Below, in pieces: positions 8,302 through 15,995 of a stretch of 42,228 nt of DNA. The position numbers and the translations under genes were made by a program. Location of the stretch: contig JAEYPB010000101.1 in assembly GCA_023411175.1 (NCBI GenBank), positions 1 to 42,228 on the forward strand, in the 5' to 3' direction. The first letter of the stretch is position 1. Each line of letters begins with the position of its first letter. The notes beneath the pieces are model-generated. The model did no database searches. It saw only the letters and a list, made by a program, of their open reading frames with translations, and was not told the DNA's origin. The DNA comes from Bacillota bacterium (GTDB lineage: Bacteria > Bacillota > Clostridia > Christensenellales > Aristaeellaceae).

Positions 8302-9636
8302 TTACCTCCCTTCGTTGATGCGCGACCAAAGCGCGCCCGCGGCCTCGCGGCACCTGGCGTACAAAAGCGGCTTGTCCACGCCGGTAAGCTGGCGGTCCTT
8401 CATGAGCACCTTGCCGTCCGCGACCGTGGTGGTCACCATTCGGCCGTTCATGCCGAACATCACATGCCCGTTGATGTTGCCCGCCTCGAGCGGCGTGGGG
8501 GGCACGTAGTCCACGACGATCACGTCCGCCGCCGCGCCCGCCTTCAGTACGCCGATCTCCCGGCCGAACATCTTCGAGGCCATCTTCGCGTTGTTTTCAA
8601 ACAGCATGGCGGGGATCTCCGTCCACGCGGCGGACGGGTCCGCCAGGTTGTGCTTGTGCAGGAGGTTGCCAACCTTGTAGCTCTCCAGCATGTCGTTGGT
8701 ATAGCCGTCGGTGCCGAGGCCGATCAACACGCCCTCCTGGAACATGCGGATCACCGGCGGGCAGCCGATGGCGTTGCCCATATTGCTCTCCGGGTTGTGG
8801 CCGACCATGGATCCGGTCTCCCGGATCAGGTCGATCTCGGCCTCTGAAACGTGGGTGCAGTGGCCCAGAAGGGTATTCTCCCCAAGAATGCCGAAATCGT
8901 GCAGGCGGAAAGCGGGGCGCTTGCCGTGCTCGCGCAAGGAGAGCAGCACATCGTCGATGCCTTCGGCCACGTGGATATGATACCCCGCGCCGGGGTTGTG
9001 GGCGGCGCAGGTTTCGAGTGTCCTGTTGGAAAGGGTGAAGGGTGCGTGCAGGCCGAAGAGCGCGGCGATCCTGCCGGATTCGTCCTTTTTCGCATGCTTG
9101 ATGAATTCTTCGTTCTCGAGGACGCCGGCCATCATTTTCTCCTGACCGTCGCGGTCGGAGACCTCGTAGCACAGGCATGCGCGGATGCCCATCTCCTTCG
9201 CGCTGTCGGCCAGCTGGAACAGGCTCCCGGCGATTTCGCCGTAGCTGGCGTGGTGGTCGATCACGGTGGTGACGCCGTTTTCGATGGAGTCCACAAACGT
9301 CATATCGGCGGACAGGCGGTTGTCCGGGTTTTTGAGGTTCCGGTCCAGCGTCCACCAAAGGCCGTCCAGTATCTCGAGGAACCCCTTCGCGGCGTAGCCC
9401 TTGATGGCCATGCCCCGGGCAAAGGCCGAATAGATGTGGTTGTGGGCGTTGATGAGCCCCGGCATGATGACGCCGCCCCGGGCGTCGATGAATTCAGCCC
9501 CGGGGTACTGGGCCTTGAGCGCGTCCAGCGAGCCCACCGCGGCGATATTGCCGCCCTCGATGGCGACCGCGCCGTTCGCGATCAGCGGCCGCGAGGCCTC
9601 GCGCGTGACCACATACCCGTTTCCGATCAGCAGCAC
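8302..9636 (-). CDS. ssnA: putative aminohydrolase SsnA
   Basis: Amidohydrolase-superfamily protein of 444 residues, the same size as E. coli SsnA. Metal ligands are seen in NAHNHIYSAFARGM near 65, HHASYGE, HIHVAEG near 215, GHCTHVSEAE near 245 and GLGTDGYTND near 300. I start it at GTG 9636, placed after a strong GGAGGAG site, because the family begins with the short VLLIGNG strand; an upstream ATG at 9720 would translate the leader. It is an established member of the uric-acid / purine degradation cluster. It has its own promoter and a terminator-bearing leader, so it heads the ssnA-ygfK-hydA-xdh-ygeX transcript. Confidence 0.92.
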   Translation of the reverse strand: MLLIGNGYVVTREASRPLIANGAVAIEGGNIAAVGSLDALKAQYPGAEFIDARGGVIMPGLINAHNHIYSAFARGMAIKGYAAKGFLEILDGLWWTLDRNLKNPDNRLSADMTFVDSIENGVTTVIDHHASYGEIAGSLFQLADSAKEMGIRACLCYEVSDRDGQEKMMAGVLENEEFIKHAKKDESGRIAALFGLHAPFTLSNRTLETCAAHNPGAGYHIHVAEGIDDVLLSLREHGKRPAFRLHDFGILGENTLLGHCTHVSEAEIDLIRETGSMVGHNPESNMGNAIGCPPVIRMFQEGVLIGLGTDGYTNDMLESYKVGNLLHKHNLADPSAAWTEIPAMLFENNAKMASKMFGREIGVLKAGAAADVIVVDYVPPTPLEAGNINGHVMFGMNGRMVTTTVADGKVLMKDRQLTGVDKPLLYARCREAAGALWSRINEGR

Positions 9637-9667
9637 GGCTTCTCCTCCTTCGCAGGTCAAGCGATCA

Positions 9668-9702
9668 AAAAAACAAAAAATCTGCGAATCCTGTCCGCAG
9701 AT
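9668..9702 (-). terminator. intrinsic terminator in the ssnA leader
   Basis: On the minus strand ATCTGCG (9702-9696) pairs with CGCAGAT (9686-9680) around a 9-nt loop, followed by a U-rich tract (9680-9668). It lies upstream of the ssnA start, so it acts as an attenuator rather than an operon end. Confidence 0.75.
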
Positions 9703-9785
9703 GGGAAAACTGTTCGGCAATTCCCATCATAAAACAGGAAAGCCCGTGCGCAAAGCACTACCTCACAGCTCAGCATATTCTCTTT
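9703..9785 (-). promoter_or_regulatory. structured ssnA leader, candidate riboswitch or attenuator
   Basis: The predicted transcript starts near 9785 and runs about 120 nt to the terminator. GATGGGAA (9728-9721) can pair with TTCCCATC (9707-9700). That pairing takes three bases needed by the terminator stem, so the two are mutually exclusive. TTCCTGT (9740-9734) can also pair with the terminator loop ACAGGA (9693-9688). A small GTGC/GCAC hairpin lies near 9758-9746. I do not recognise a known riboswitch class; purine, preQ1 and molybdenum-cofactor aptamer signatures are not visible. Confidence 0.55.
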
Positions 9786-9791
9786 GGCCAC

Positions 9792-9820
9792 ATTGTATCA
9801 TAGGCGTTTTGCGGCGTCAA
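9792..9820 (-). promoter_or_regulatory. promoter of the ssnA operon
   Basis: TTGACG (9820-9815), a 17-bp spacer and TACAAT (9797-9792). The -35 box overlaps the mocA stop codon. Confidence 0.7.
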
Positions 9821-10503
9821 TAGGGTTTTTCGAGCGTTCTACAATTTTTTGCAATCATCTCGCACTCTTTGAATGCCTCCGGCGTGTCGCAGTCCAGCAT
9901 CTCAAACGCACGCCCGGCTTCAACCAATCGAACCCTGACCCCGGCGCTCGAAAGCGCCGCGCGGCCGGTTTCGCCGGGGGCCAGCGCCTTCAAATAAGGA
10001 AGCGCCGCCGCCGGAAAGATCACCGGGTTTCCCGGAACGCCCTTCCATGAGAGCCGGGCCGCGGCCGCGGGATCTTCCCGGAAGGCGGCGATCAGCCGGT
10101 CCACCGTTTTCGGCTCCAGAAGCGGCTGGTCTCCCACCAGAAACAGCGCGCCGTCCACGCCGTCCAGCGCCTCGGCCGCGAGGCGTATGCTGTCCCGCAC
10201 GTCGGGGAAGTCGTGCAGAACGGCCTCAAGCCCCGCCGTCCTCGCGAGCCGAGCCACCTCCGGCCAGCGGGTCACCACCACCCGCCTTGAAAGCCCCTCC
10301 GGCAGACAGTCAAAGGCGCGCGCAACCAGCGCGCGCCCCAAAAAGTCGCATAAAAGCTTGTTTTCGCCAAAGCGCGCCGCCTCTCCGGAGGCCAGCACCG
10401 CGCCGCCGACGAGCAGGCGTGGTTTCGATGCGGGGGCGCCGCCCCCGAACCCCCGCAAGGGGGAATGATTCCCCCTTGACTCCTCGCTTGAACTGAATAT
10501 CAT
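9817..10503 (-). CDS. mocA: molybdenum cofactor cytidylyltransferase (MocA/YgfJ type)
   Basis: Nucleotidyltransferase that attaches CMP to molybdopterin for molybdenum hydroxylases. The signature is VGGAVLASGEAARFGENKLL, followed by a DQPLL metal motif and GNPVIFP. It is about 228 residues from ATG 10503, against roughly 190 in E. coli MocA. The ribosome site AAGGAAGG precedes 10503; ATG 10533 and 10590 are further in-frame options. The extra N-terminus (about residues 5-27) is translated from the R-type palindrome at 10431-10482, so the repeat seems to have become coding. It serves the downstream Xdh. Confidence 0.85.
   Translation of the reverse strand: MIFSSSEESRGNHSPLRGFGGGAPASKPRLLVGGAVLASGEAARFGENKLLCDFLGRALVARAFDCLPEGLSRRVVVTRWPEVARLARTAGLEAVLHDFPDVRDSIRLAAEALDGVDGALFLVGDQPLLEPKTVDRLIAAFREDPAAAARLSWKGVPGNPVIFPAAALPYLKALAPGETGRAALSSAGVRVRLVEAGRAFEMLDCDTPEAFKECEMIAKNCRTLEKPY
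10431..10482 (+). repeat. R-type double palindrome within the mocA 5' end
   Basis: GGGGGC(10432-10437) pairs with GCCCCC around CGCC, and CAAGGGGGAATGATTCCCCC follows at about 10456-10475 as a second palindrome. The two-palindrome order matches the copies near 20510, 25710, 26060 and 40980. It lies in the open reading frame of mocA. Confidence 0.7.
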
Positions 10504-10547
10504 AAGGAAACCTTCCTTGCCTTCTTTCCCCATGCGGATTTGCGCAC

Positions 10548-10620
10548 AAGCCCGCGTTCCTTCCTTATCGTTCCCGGCGGCGTACGTCAAGCCCGCGTTC
10601 CTTCCTTATCGTTCCCGGCG
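10548..10620 (+). repeat. 41-bp tandem duplication carrying P1 half-sites
   Basis: A unit containing CCCGCGTTCCTTCCTTATCG and then TTCCCGGCG occurs at 10548-10579 and again at 10589-10620. The second unit runs into the full P1 hairpin of copy A. Similar half-site expansions sit beside copies B and C. Confidence 0.75.
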
Positions 10621-10811
10621 ACATGCGCGCCGGGAACGGTTTCTGTAACCAGTGCGCACACTGGTGGAAGAAACGATTCCTCAAGTCAGCGAGCCGCCCG
10701 AAAACCCGAAGGGTTTCAGGCGAGCGCAGATACCCCGTTTCCATGCGGCAAAAGGCCCGAAGGGGATTTTGCCGCTATTCGCGCTGAAAGACGCGAAGCG
10801 GATTTCAGCGC
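10610..10811 (+). repeat. P element copy A (serial hairpins)
   Basis: P1 is CGTTCCCGGCG (10610-10620) with CGCCGGGAACG (10628-10638). P2 is GTTTC (10639-10643) with GAAAC (10670-10674), enclosing CCAGTG/CACTGG. P3 is AAACCC-GAA-GGGTTT near 10700-10717. P4 is GCGGCAAAA (10745-10753) with TTTTGCCGC (10767-10775) and inner CCC-GAA-GGG. P5 is GCGCTGAAA (10781-10789) with TTTCAGCGC (10803-10811) and inner CGC-GAA-GCG. P5 ends 12 bp from the stop codon of the gene at 10824. Confidence 0.85.
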
Positions 10812-10823
10812 CGCGCAAGCGCG

Positions 10824-11696
10824 TTATTGCATTAGATACCCCGTCGTCACCAGAAGCACGCCGCCGCTGGGCGCCTGGTAGCCGGTGTATTCGACGATGG
10901 TATCCACGCCATCGATCACCGTTTCATAGACCAGGATGCCGCGGGGCGGGTCGCTCTCCGTATCGACGGCGGTGGAGAGGAAGGTGGAACCCTTGGCCTC
11001 GTCGTTGTACTCGGTTTCAAGCGCCGCTTCGTCCTCGAACTCGCCGAGGAGCGCCTCGGGGTCGCCCTCCGGATCGTACTGGATGGTCATCCAGATGGAC
11101 TTGTCCTCGTTCTCCAGCCGGATCATGTCGTCCTCCTCGGAGGCGACGGACATGTCGTCCGGCAGGTACAGCGGTACGCCGCCGGTCTCGCCCTCGTAGA
11201 GCACGCCGCCCTCTTCGTCGCCCTCTTCGCCCCAGTCGGACAGATCCTCATAGTAGACGTCGGTGAACTTGCCACCCTCGACGGTGGCGGCGTAGCTGAG
11301 CGTGGCGACCGCGCTCTCGCCGCTTTGATTCTCGTAATACAGCGTGACCAGCGCCTCGCCGTCGCCGGCGGGCGAGAACGAGAAGGTGTGAACCGACATC
11401 GCGCCGTCTTCCGACGCCTCGGAGGCATCGGTTCCCGGCGTGAGCACGGCATCGTCGCCCATCTCGGCAACCCAGGCGTAGCCGGTCTCCGGAGCCTCCG
11501 GCAGCGAGATGGTCAGGCTCGATTCGTCCCAGTTGAGCCCGCCGTCCTCCGGTACGAGCCAGATCTCGTCGCCAAAGATGTCGCCGGCGTCCTCAAACTC
11601 GGAATCGAAGCCCTCGTCTTCCACCTCTTCGGCGAGCGCCACGGGCAGGAGCAGCAATAAAAGGGCCAGCAGCACGGCGGTCAATCGCTTCAACAT
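10824..11696 (-). CDS. secreted acidic protein with a chagasin-like (inhibitor I42) domain
   Basis: 290 residues with a clear signal peptide (MLKRLTAVLLALLLLLLP, cleavage near ALA-EE) and a very acidic mature chain. Residues about 60-135 carry a chagasin-like pattern: LPEAPETGYAWVAEM resembles the NPTTGY-W loop, and FSFSPAGDGEALVTLYYEN resembles the family's closing strands. Chagasin-type domains inhibit papain-like cysteine peptidases. The remaining C-terminal half is unrecognised. It follows the ATPase gene oppF by 10 bp with a GGAGG site, so it belongs to the peptide-transporter operon. The inhibitor role is an inference from two motifs. Confidence 0.6.
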   Translation of the reverse strand: MLKRLTAVLLALLLLLLPVALAEEVEDEGFDSEFEDAGDIFGDEIWLVPEDGGLNWDESSLTISLPEAPETGYAWVAEMGDDAVLTPGTDASEASEDGAMSVHTFSFSPAGDGEALVTLYYENQSGESAVATLSYAATVEGGKFTDVYYEDLSDWGEEGDEEGGVLYEGETGGVPLYLPDDMSVASEEDDMIRLENEDKSIWMTIQYDPEGDPEALLGEFEDEAALETEYNDEAKGSTFLSTAVDTESDPPRGILVYETVIDGVDTIVEYTGYQAPSGGVLLVTTGYLMQ

Positions 11697-11706
11697 GTTT
11701 GCCTCC

Positions 11707-12657
11707 TTATTCTGTGAGCGCGTGGTGGCAGGCCACCATCCGCCCGCCTCGCTCGGCGAGCGGCGGCTCTTGGGTTTCGCACAGGTCGGTCGCGTAGGGG
11801 CAGCGGGGGTGGAACCGGCAGCCCTTGGGCGGGTTCAGCGGCGAGCCCACCTCGCCGGTCAGGATCTCCCGCTGGCGGTGCCGGTTTTCCGGGTTGGGCA
11901 TCGGCACGGATTCCAGGAGGAACCGCGTATAGGGGTGCATCGGGCGCTCATAAAGCGCCTCGGCGTCGCCCATCTCGCAGATTTTCCCCAAGAACATCAC
12001 GCACACCCGGTCGGCGATGTAGCGCACCACCGACAAATCGTGGGAGATGAACAGAAACGTCAGGCCGAATTCCCTTTGCAGCTCGCGCAAGAGGTTAATG
12101 ATCTGCGCCTGAATGGACACGTCCAGCGCCGACACCGGCTCGTCGCAGACGATCAGCTGCGGGTTCAGCGCCAGCGCCCGGGCGATGCCGATGCGCTGCC
12201 GCTGTCCGCCGGAAAACTGGTGCGGGTAGCGGGCGTAGAATTCCGGGCGGATGCCGACCTTTTCCATCAGCTCGCGCACGCGGGCTTCCTGCTCGCGGGG
12301 CGTGCCGATGGCGTAGGTGGCAAGCGGCTCCCGGATGATCTGGCCGACGGTCATGCGCGGGTCGAGGGACGCGTAGGGGTCCTGAAAGATCATCTGCATC
12401 CGGCGGCGGGCTTCCCGGAGCGCGTTCGGCGAAAGGGCGGTGATCTCCTCGCCCCCCATGAACACCTTGCCGGAGGTGGGCTCGATCAGCCTGAGCAGCA
12501 GCCGGCCCAGCGTGGACTTGCCGCAGCCGGATTCACCCACGACGCAGAGGGTCTCACCCTTTCGAATCTCTAAGCTGACATCCGATACCGCGTGCACCAC
12601 GCCGCGCTTGACGGGAAACTCCTTGACCAGGCGCTCCGCCCGAAGAAGCGTCTCCAT
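11707..12657 (-). CDS. oppF: oligopeptide ABC transporter ATP-binding protein (OppF/DppF type)
   Basis: ABC ATPase of 316 residues energising peptide uptake. It has Walker A GESGCGKST near 45, FSGGQRQRIGIARAL signature near 150, Walker B LIVCDEPVSALD, switch His in FISHDLS, and the C-terminal oligopeptide/dipeptide extension with PKGCRFHPRCPYATDLC, whose cysteines bind Fe-S in some relatives. ATG 12657 overlaps the oppD stop (TGATG); an earlier in-frame start at 12765 would read oppD sequence. Substrate is not readable here; the lysine riboswitch upstream suggests lysine-related cargo. Confidence 0.9.
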   Translation of the reverse strand: METLLRAERLVKEFPVKRGVVHAVSDVSLEIRKGETLCVVGESGCGKSTLGRLLLRLIEPTSGKVFMGGEEITALSPNALREARRRMQMIFQDPYASLDPRMTVGQIIREPLATYAIGTPREQEARVRELMEKVGIRPEFYARYPHQFSGGQRQRIGIARALALNPQLIVCDEPVSALDVSIQAQIINLLRELQREFGLTFLFISHDLSVVRYIADRVCVMFLGKICEMGDAEALYERPMHPYTRFLLESVPMPNPENRHRQREILTGEVGSPLNPPKGCRFHPRCPYATDLCETQEPPLAERGGRMVACHHALTE

Positions 12658-13649
12658 CACGCCTCGCCCCCCTTCTCGATCAGGAAGCAGCGGGCCTTGT
12701 GGCCGCCGCCCAGGTCGTAAAGGGGCGGCGCTTCCTTGCGGCAGCGGTCGCAGGCGCGGTCGCACCGGGGCGAGAAGCGGCAGCCCGCGGGCATCGCCGT
12801 CAGGGAGGGCACCATGCCGCGGATGCTGGCGAGAGGCTCGTCCTTTTTGCGAAGGCCGGGCAGCGAGTTCATCAGCCCCAGGGTGTAGGGGTGAGCGGGG
12901 CTTTTGAACAGGGTGAACACGTCCGCCTCCTCCACCACCTGCCCGGCGTACATCACGTACACCCGGCCGCAGCTCTCGGCAACGACGCCCAGATTGTGGG
13001 TAATCATCAGAATAGACGTGCCCTGCGCCCGCTGAAGTTCCTTCATCAGCCGGAGAATCTGCGCCTCGATGGTCACATCCAGCGCGGTGGTGGGCTCGTC
13101 CGCGATCAGAAGGTCCGGCGAGCAGACCATCGCCATGCCGATCATCACCCGCTGCCGAAGACCGCCGGACAGCTGGTGCGGGTAGGCGCCGTAGCGGCGC
13201 TCGGGTTCCGGGATGCCGACCTTCCGGAAGATGTCGATCACCCGGGCCTTCGCCTCTTGCCGGGACACCTTCTGGTGCAGGAGGATCGCCTCGCGCACCT
13301 GCTGGCCGACGGTCTTGACCGGGTTCAAAGACGTCATCGGCTCCTGGAAGATCATCGAGATCCGGTTGCCGGTGATTTTCATCATCTGCGCGCGGGCGTA
13401 TTTTGAAAGATCCTCGCCGGCAAAGTCAATCGACCCCGCGGTGATCCTCGCCATGTCGGGCAGAAGCCCCATGACGCTCATGGCGGTCATGCTCTTGCCG
13501 CAGCCCGATTCACCCACGAGGCCCACGGTCTCGCCGCGGCCGATTTTGATGTCCACGCCGTCCACGGCGTTGCCCGCGCCACCGCGCATGCGAAAGGTGG
13601 TGACCAGCCCTTCGATGGACAGGAGCGGCGCATTCGTGTTCTGATCCAT
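12657..13649 (-). CDS. oppD: oligopeptide ABC transporter ATP-binding protein (OppD/DppD type)
   Basis: ABC ATPase of 330 residues, the partner of OppF. It shows Walker A GESGCGKSM near 43, LSGGLRQRVMIGMAM, Walker B LLIADEPTTALD and MITHNLG, plus the C-terminal PAGCRFSPRCDRACDRC segment typical of the peptide-transporter ATPases. It starts 15 bp after oppC behind a GGGAGGG site and overlaps oppF by one base, so the ATPases are translationally coupled. Confidence 0.9.
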   Translation of the reverse strand: MDQNTNAPLLSIEGLVTTFRMRGGAGNAVDGVDIKIGRGETVGLVGESGCGKSMTAMSVMGLLPDMARITAGSIDFAGEDLSKYARAQMMKITGNRISMIFQEPMTSLNPVKTVGQQVREAILLHQKVSRQEAKARVIDIFRKVGIPEPERRYGAYPHQLSGGLRQRVMIGMAMVCSPDLLIADEPTTALDVTIEAQILRLMKELQRAQGTSILMITHNLGVVAESCGRVYVMYAGQVVEEADVFTLFKSPAHPYTLGLMNSLPGLRKKDEPLASIRGMVPSLTAMPAGCRFSPRCDRACDRCRKEAPPLYDLGGGHKARCFLIEKGGEA

Positions 13650-13664
13650 TGTACCGCCCTCCCG

Positions 13665-14603
13665 TCAGGTTTTCAAGTAGGGATCCATCGCATCTCTGAG
13701 GCCGTCCCCAAGAAAATTGAAGGCAAGCGTAATCAGAAGGATCGCGATGCCCGGCGCCAGCACCAGCCACGGGCACTGGTAGGCGAATTTCTTGCCCTGG
13801 GAGATCATGAGGCCCCAGCTGGCCGTGGGCGGCTGCGCGCCGACGCCCAAAAAGCTCAGGCTCGATTCCGAGAGGATCGCCGCCGGGATGTCCAGCGTAA
13901 ACAGCACGATCAGGCTGGGCACGCAGTTGGGCAGGATGTGCCGGAACATGATCTTCGTGCGGCTGACGCCCATCGAGCGCGCCGCCTCGATGAATTCCTT
14001 CTCCTTCAGCGCCAGCGTCTGCGCCCGGACGACCCGCGCCGTGCCCGCCCAGTTGATGATCGACAGCGCCACAAAAAGGTTTAGAAGTGTCGCGCCCAGG
14101 ATGTACATGACCACCATCGCCAAAAGCAGCGAAGGGAACGCCAGCATCACGTCCGCAAGGCGCATGATGAACGAGTCCACCTTGCCGCCGTAGTAACCGG
14201 CGACGAGCCCCAGCGTGGAGCCGATGACGAGCGACAAAAACGACGGCACAAGGCCGATCATAAGCGACACCCGCCCGCCGTACATCACGCGGGTGAACAT
14301 GTCGCGGCCGATTTCGTCGGTGCCCATGATGTGCGCCCACGAGGGCGACTTGAGCCGGTCCGAAAGCGCCACGAGGTACGGGTCGTACGGCGCGATCAGC
14401 GGCGCGAAGATGGCCATCAGCGCGATGGCGATGATCACGATCAGCCCGGCCAGCGCCGCGCGGTTGGCGCGAAGCATGTCCTTCAGGCTGTCGGTAAGGC
14501 CCGCGCCCTGGATCGGCCCCTCTCCGGCGAGGATGGCCTCCGCGGCCTCCTGCGAAAAGCGGTCGGCAGGGGTTCTCGGCCGAAACGGATTTCTCTTGTT
14601 CAT
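13665..14603 (-). CDS. oppC: oligopeptide ABC transporter permease (OppC/DppC type)
   Basis: Inner-membrane permease of 312 residues. The cytoplasmic N-terminus of about 50 residues precedes a first membrane helix (LAGLIVIIAIALMAIFAPLI). The periplasmic-side HIMGTDEIGRDMFTRVMYGGR motif is the hallmark of the DppC/OppC family, and the EAARSMGVSRTKIMFRHILPN loop couples to the ATPase. I chose ATG 14603 because a GGGGG site precedes it; ATG 14642 would overlap oppB. It forms the channel with OppB. Confidence 0.9.
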   Translation of the reverse strand: MNKRNPFRPRTPADRFSQEAAEAILAGEGPIQGAGLTDSLKDMLRANRAALAGLIVIIAIALMAIFAPLIAPYDPYLVALSDRLKSPSWAHIMGTDEIGRDMFTRVMYGGRVSLMIGLVPSFLSLVIGSTLGLVAGYYGGKVDSFIMRLADVMLAFPSLLLAMVVMYILGATLLNLFVALSIINWAGTARVVRAQTLALKEKEFIEAARSMGVSRTKIMFRHILPNCVPSLIVLFTLDIPAAILSESSLSFLGVGAQPPTASWGLMISQGKKFAYQCPWLVLAPGIAILLITLAFNFLGDGLRDAMDPYLKT

Positions 14604-14616
14604 TGCGGTTGCCCCC

Positions 14617-15528
14617 TTAATCGACTCTGATCCGCGGGTCAATGACCGAGTACAGAAGATCCGCCACCAGGTTTCCCGCGATGATCAGCGCGGCGGTAAA
14701 GATCACCGTGCCCTGCAGTAGCGGCGCGTCCCTGTTCTCGATGGCGTTGACCGACAAGCGGCCGATGCCGGGGATGGAGAAGATTGTTTCCGTGATGACC
14801 GCGCCGGACAAGAGGCTCGCCAGCTGAATGGCCATCACCGTGACCACCGGGATGATCGCGTTTTTAAAGGCGTGGGTGGTGATGACCAGGAGCTCCGTCA
14901 GGCCCTTGGCCCGGGCGGTGCGGATGTAGTCGTTGCGCATCACCTCGAGGAGGCTGGACCGGGTCAGCCGCGCGATGGTGCCGCTGGACGACCAGCCCAA
15001 TACGATCGTCGGCAGGATCATGTGCTTCCACGAGTCAAAGCCGGAGACCGGCAGCACGAATTTAAACGTATTCTGAAGGATCAGGCCGATCCAGAACACG
15101 GGCATCGATACGCCAAAAAGCGAAAAGCCCATGAACAGGTGGTCGATCCATGTATTCTTTTTTACCGCGGAGACGATGCCGATGGGGATGCCCACAATCC
15201 ACGCGAACAGCGCGGCCAGTACCGCCAGCTTCATCGTGGTGGGGAAGGCGCTTGCGATCAGCTTGGTGACGGGGGTTTTCAGCTTGTAGGAGGTGCCCAG
15301 GTCCCCGTGGAGCGCGTCCCACACGTAGCGGCCGAAGCGCACGAGGAAGGGATCGTCCAGGTGCATGGACTCGCGGAGGGTTTCAATGACGTCCGGCTTG
15401 ATCTTTTCCTTCATCATGATCGTGACCGGGTCGCCCGCCACCACGTTGAGCATGAAAAAGATCACGAACACCATGCCGATCAGAACCGGAATGGTGATCA
15501 GTACGCGGCGGAGTATGTACTTGCCCAT
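14617..15528 (-). CDS. oppB: oligopeptide ABC transporter permease (OppB/DppB type)
   Basis: Permease of 303 residues with an N-terminal membrane anchor (LRRVLITIPVLIGMVFVIFFM), the GDLGTSYKLKTPV extracytoplasmic segment, the ATPase-coupling loop DYIRTARAKGL near 225, and the closing ETIFSIPGIGRLSVNAI signature. It lies 467 bp after the binding-protein gene; repeat copy C fills most of that gap. No strong new promoter was found between them, so it probably belongs to the same transcript. Confidence 0.9.
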   Translation of the reverse strand: MGKYILRRVLITIPVLIGMVFVIFFMLNVVAGDPVTIMMKEKIKPDVIETLRESMHLDDPFLVRFGRYVWDALHGDLGTSYKLKTPVTKLIASAFPTTMKLAVLAALFAWIVGIPIGIVSAVKKNTWIDHLFMGFSLFGVSMPVFWIGLILQNTFKFVLPVSGFDSWKHMILPTIVLGWSSSGTIARLTRSSLLEVMRNDYIRTARAKGLTELLVITTHAFKNAIIPVVTVMAIQLASLLSGAVITETIFSIPGIGRLSVNAIENRDAPLLQGTVIFTAALIIAGNLVADLLYSVIDPRIRVD

Positions 15529-15566
15529 TCAAATTGCTCGCTTTCGCCGATGTAATCGATCCGATT

Positions 15567-15734
15567 GCGCCGAAATCCGCTTCGCGTCTTTCAGCGCGTG
15601 GGAACGGGGTTTCCTGCGCTCGCCTGAAACGCCAAGGCGTTTCCGGGCGGCTCGCTGACTTGAGGAAGTGTTTCCTCCGCCAGTATGCGCACTGGCTGCG
15701 GAAACCGTTCCCGGCGTACACGCCGCCGGGAACG
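15567..15734 (-). repeat. P element copy C, inside the opp operon
   Basis: Read on the minus strand: P1 CGTTCCCGGCG with CGCCGGGAACG (15734-15706); P2 GTTTCC with GGAAAC (15705-15670), enclosing CCAGT/ACTGG; P3 GAAACGCC with GGCGTTTC (15643-15626); P5 GCGCTGAAA with TTTCGGCGC (15597-15567), where one pair is a G-U wobble. P4 is absent. It lies on the transcribed strand between the binding-protein and permease genes. Confidence 0.85.
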
Positions 15735-15950
15735 ATTAAAGCGGGTGACGGGGAAACGGCCGTACACGCCGCCGGGAATGGTTGGATGGTGCGGCGGGGG
15801 AATGACCGCGAACGCCGCCGGGAACGGCGGGAAGAAACGCGGGTTTGGTGAACGCCGCCAAACAGGTATCCGGGGGCAGCGCCGCCGGGAACGATTGGAA
15901 GATACGACGGGGTTTCGGGGACAGTGCCGCTGGGAACGATTGGCTGGACT
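15735..15950 (-). repeat. degenerate array of P1 half-sites
   Basis: Beyond copy C the motif GCCGGGAACG, or a one-base variant, recurs on the plus strand near 15770, 15817, 15885 and 15930 with irregular spacing of about 40-70 bp. It resembles the half-site arrays beside copies A and B. No gene is seen. Confidence 0.6.
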
Positions 15951-15952
15951 GA

Positions 15953-15983
15953 GGCCGCGGGCGGATGAGATCCGACCGCGGCC
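15953..15983 (-). promoter_or_regulatory. GC-rich hairpin just after the binding-protein stop codon
   Basis: GGCCGCGG (minus strand, 15983-15976) pairs with CCGCGGCC (15960-15953), with an inner CGGAT/ATCCG stem. No U-tract follows, so it is more likely a transcript-stabilising or pausing hairpin than a terminator. Confidence 0.55.
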
Positions 15984-15995
15984 GCATAATCAGCG

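Noticed and set aside
9703..9785. Purine, preQ1 or molybdenum-cofactor riboswitch at ssnA
   Set aside because: Core sequences of these classes are not found in the leader, so only an unassigned regulatory leader is reported.
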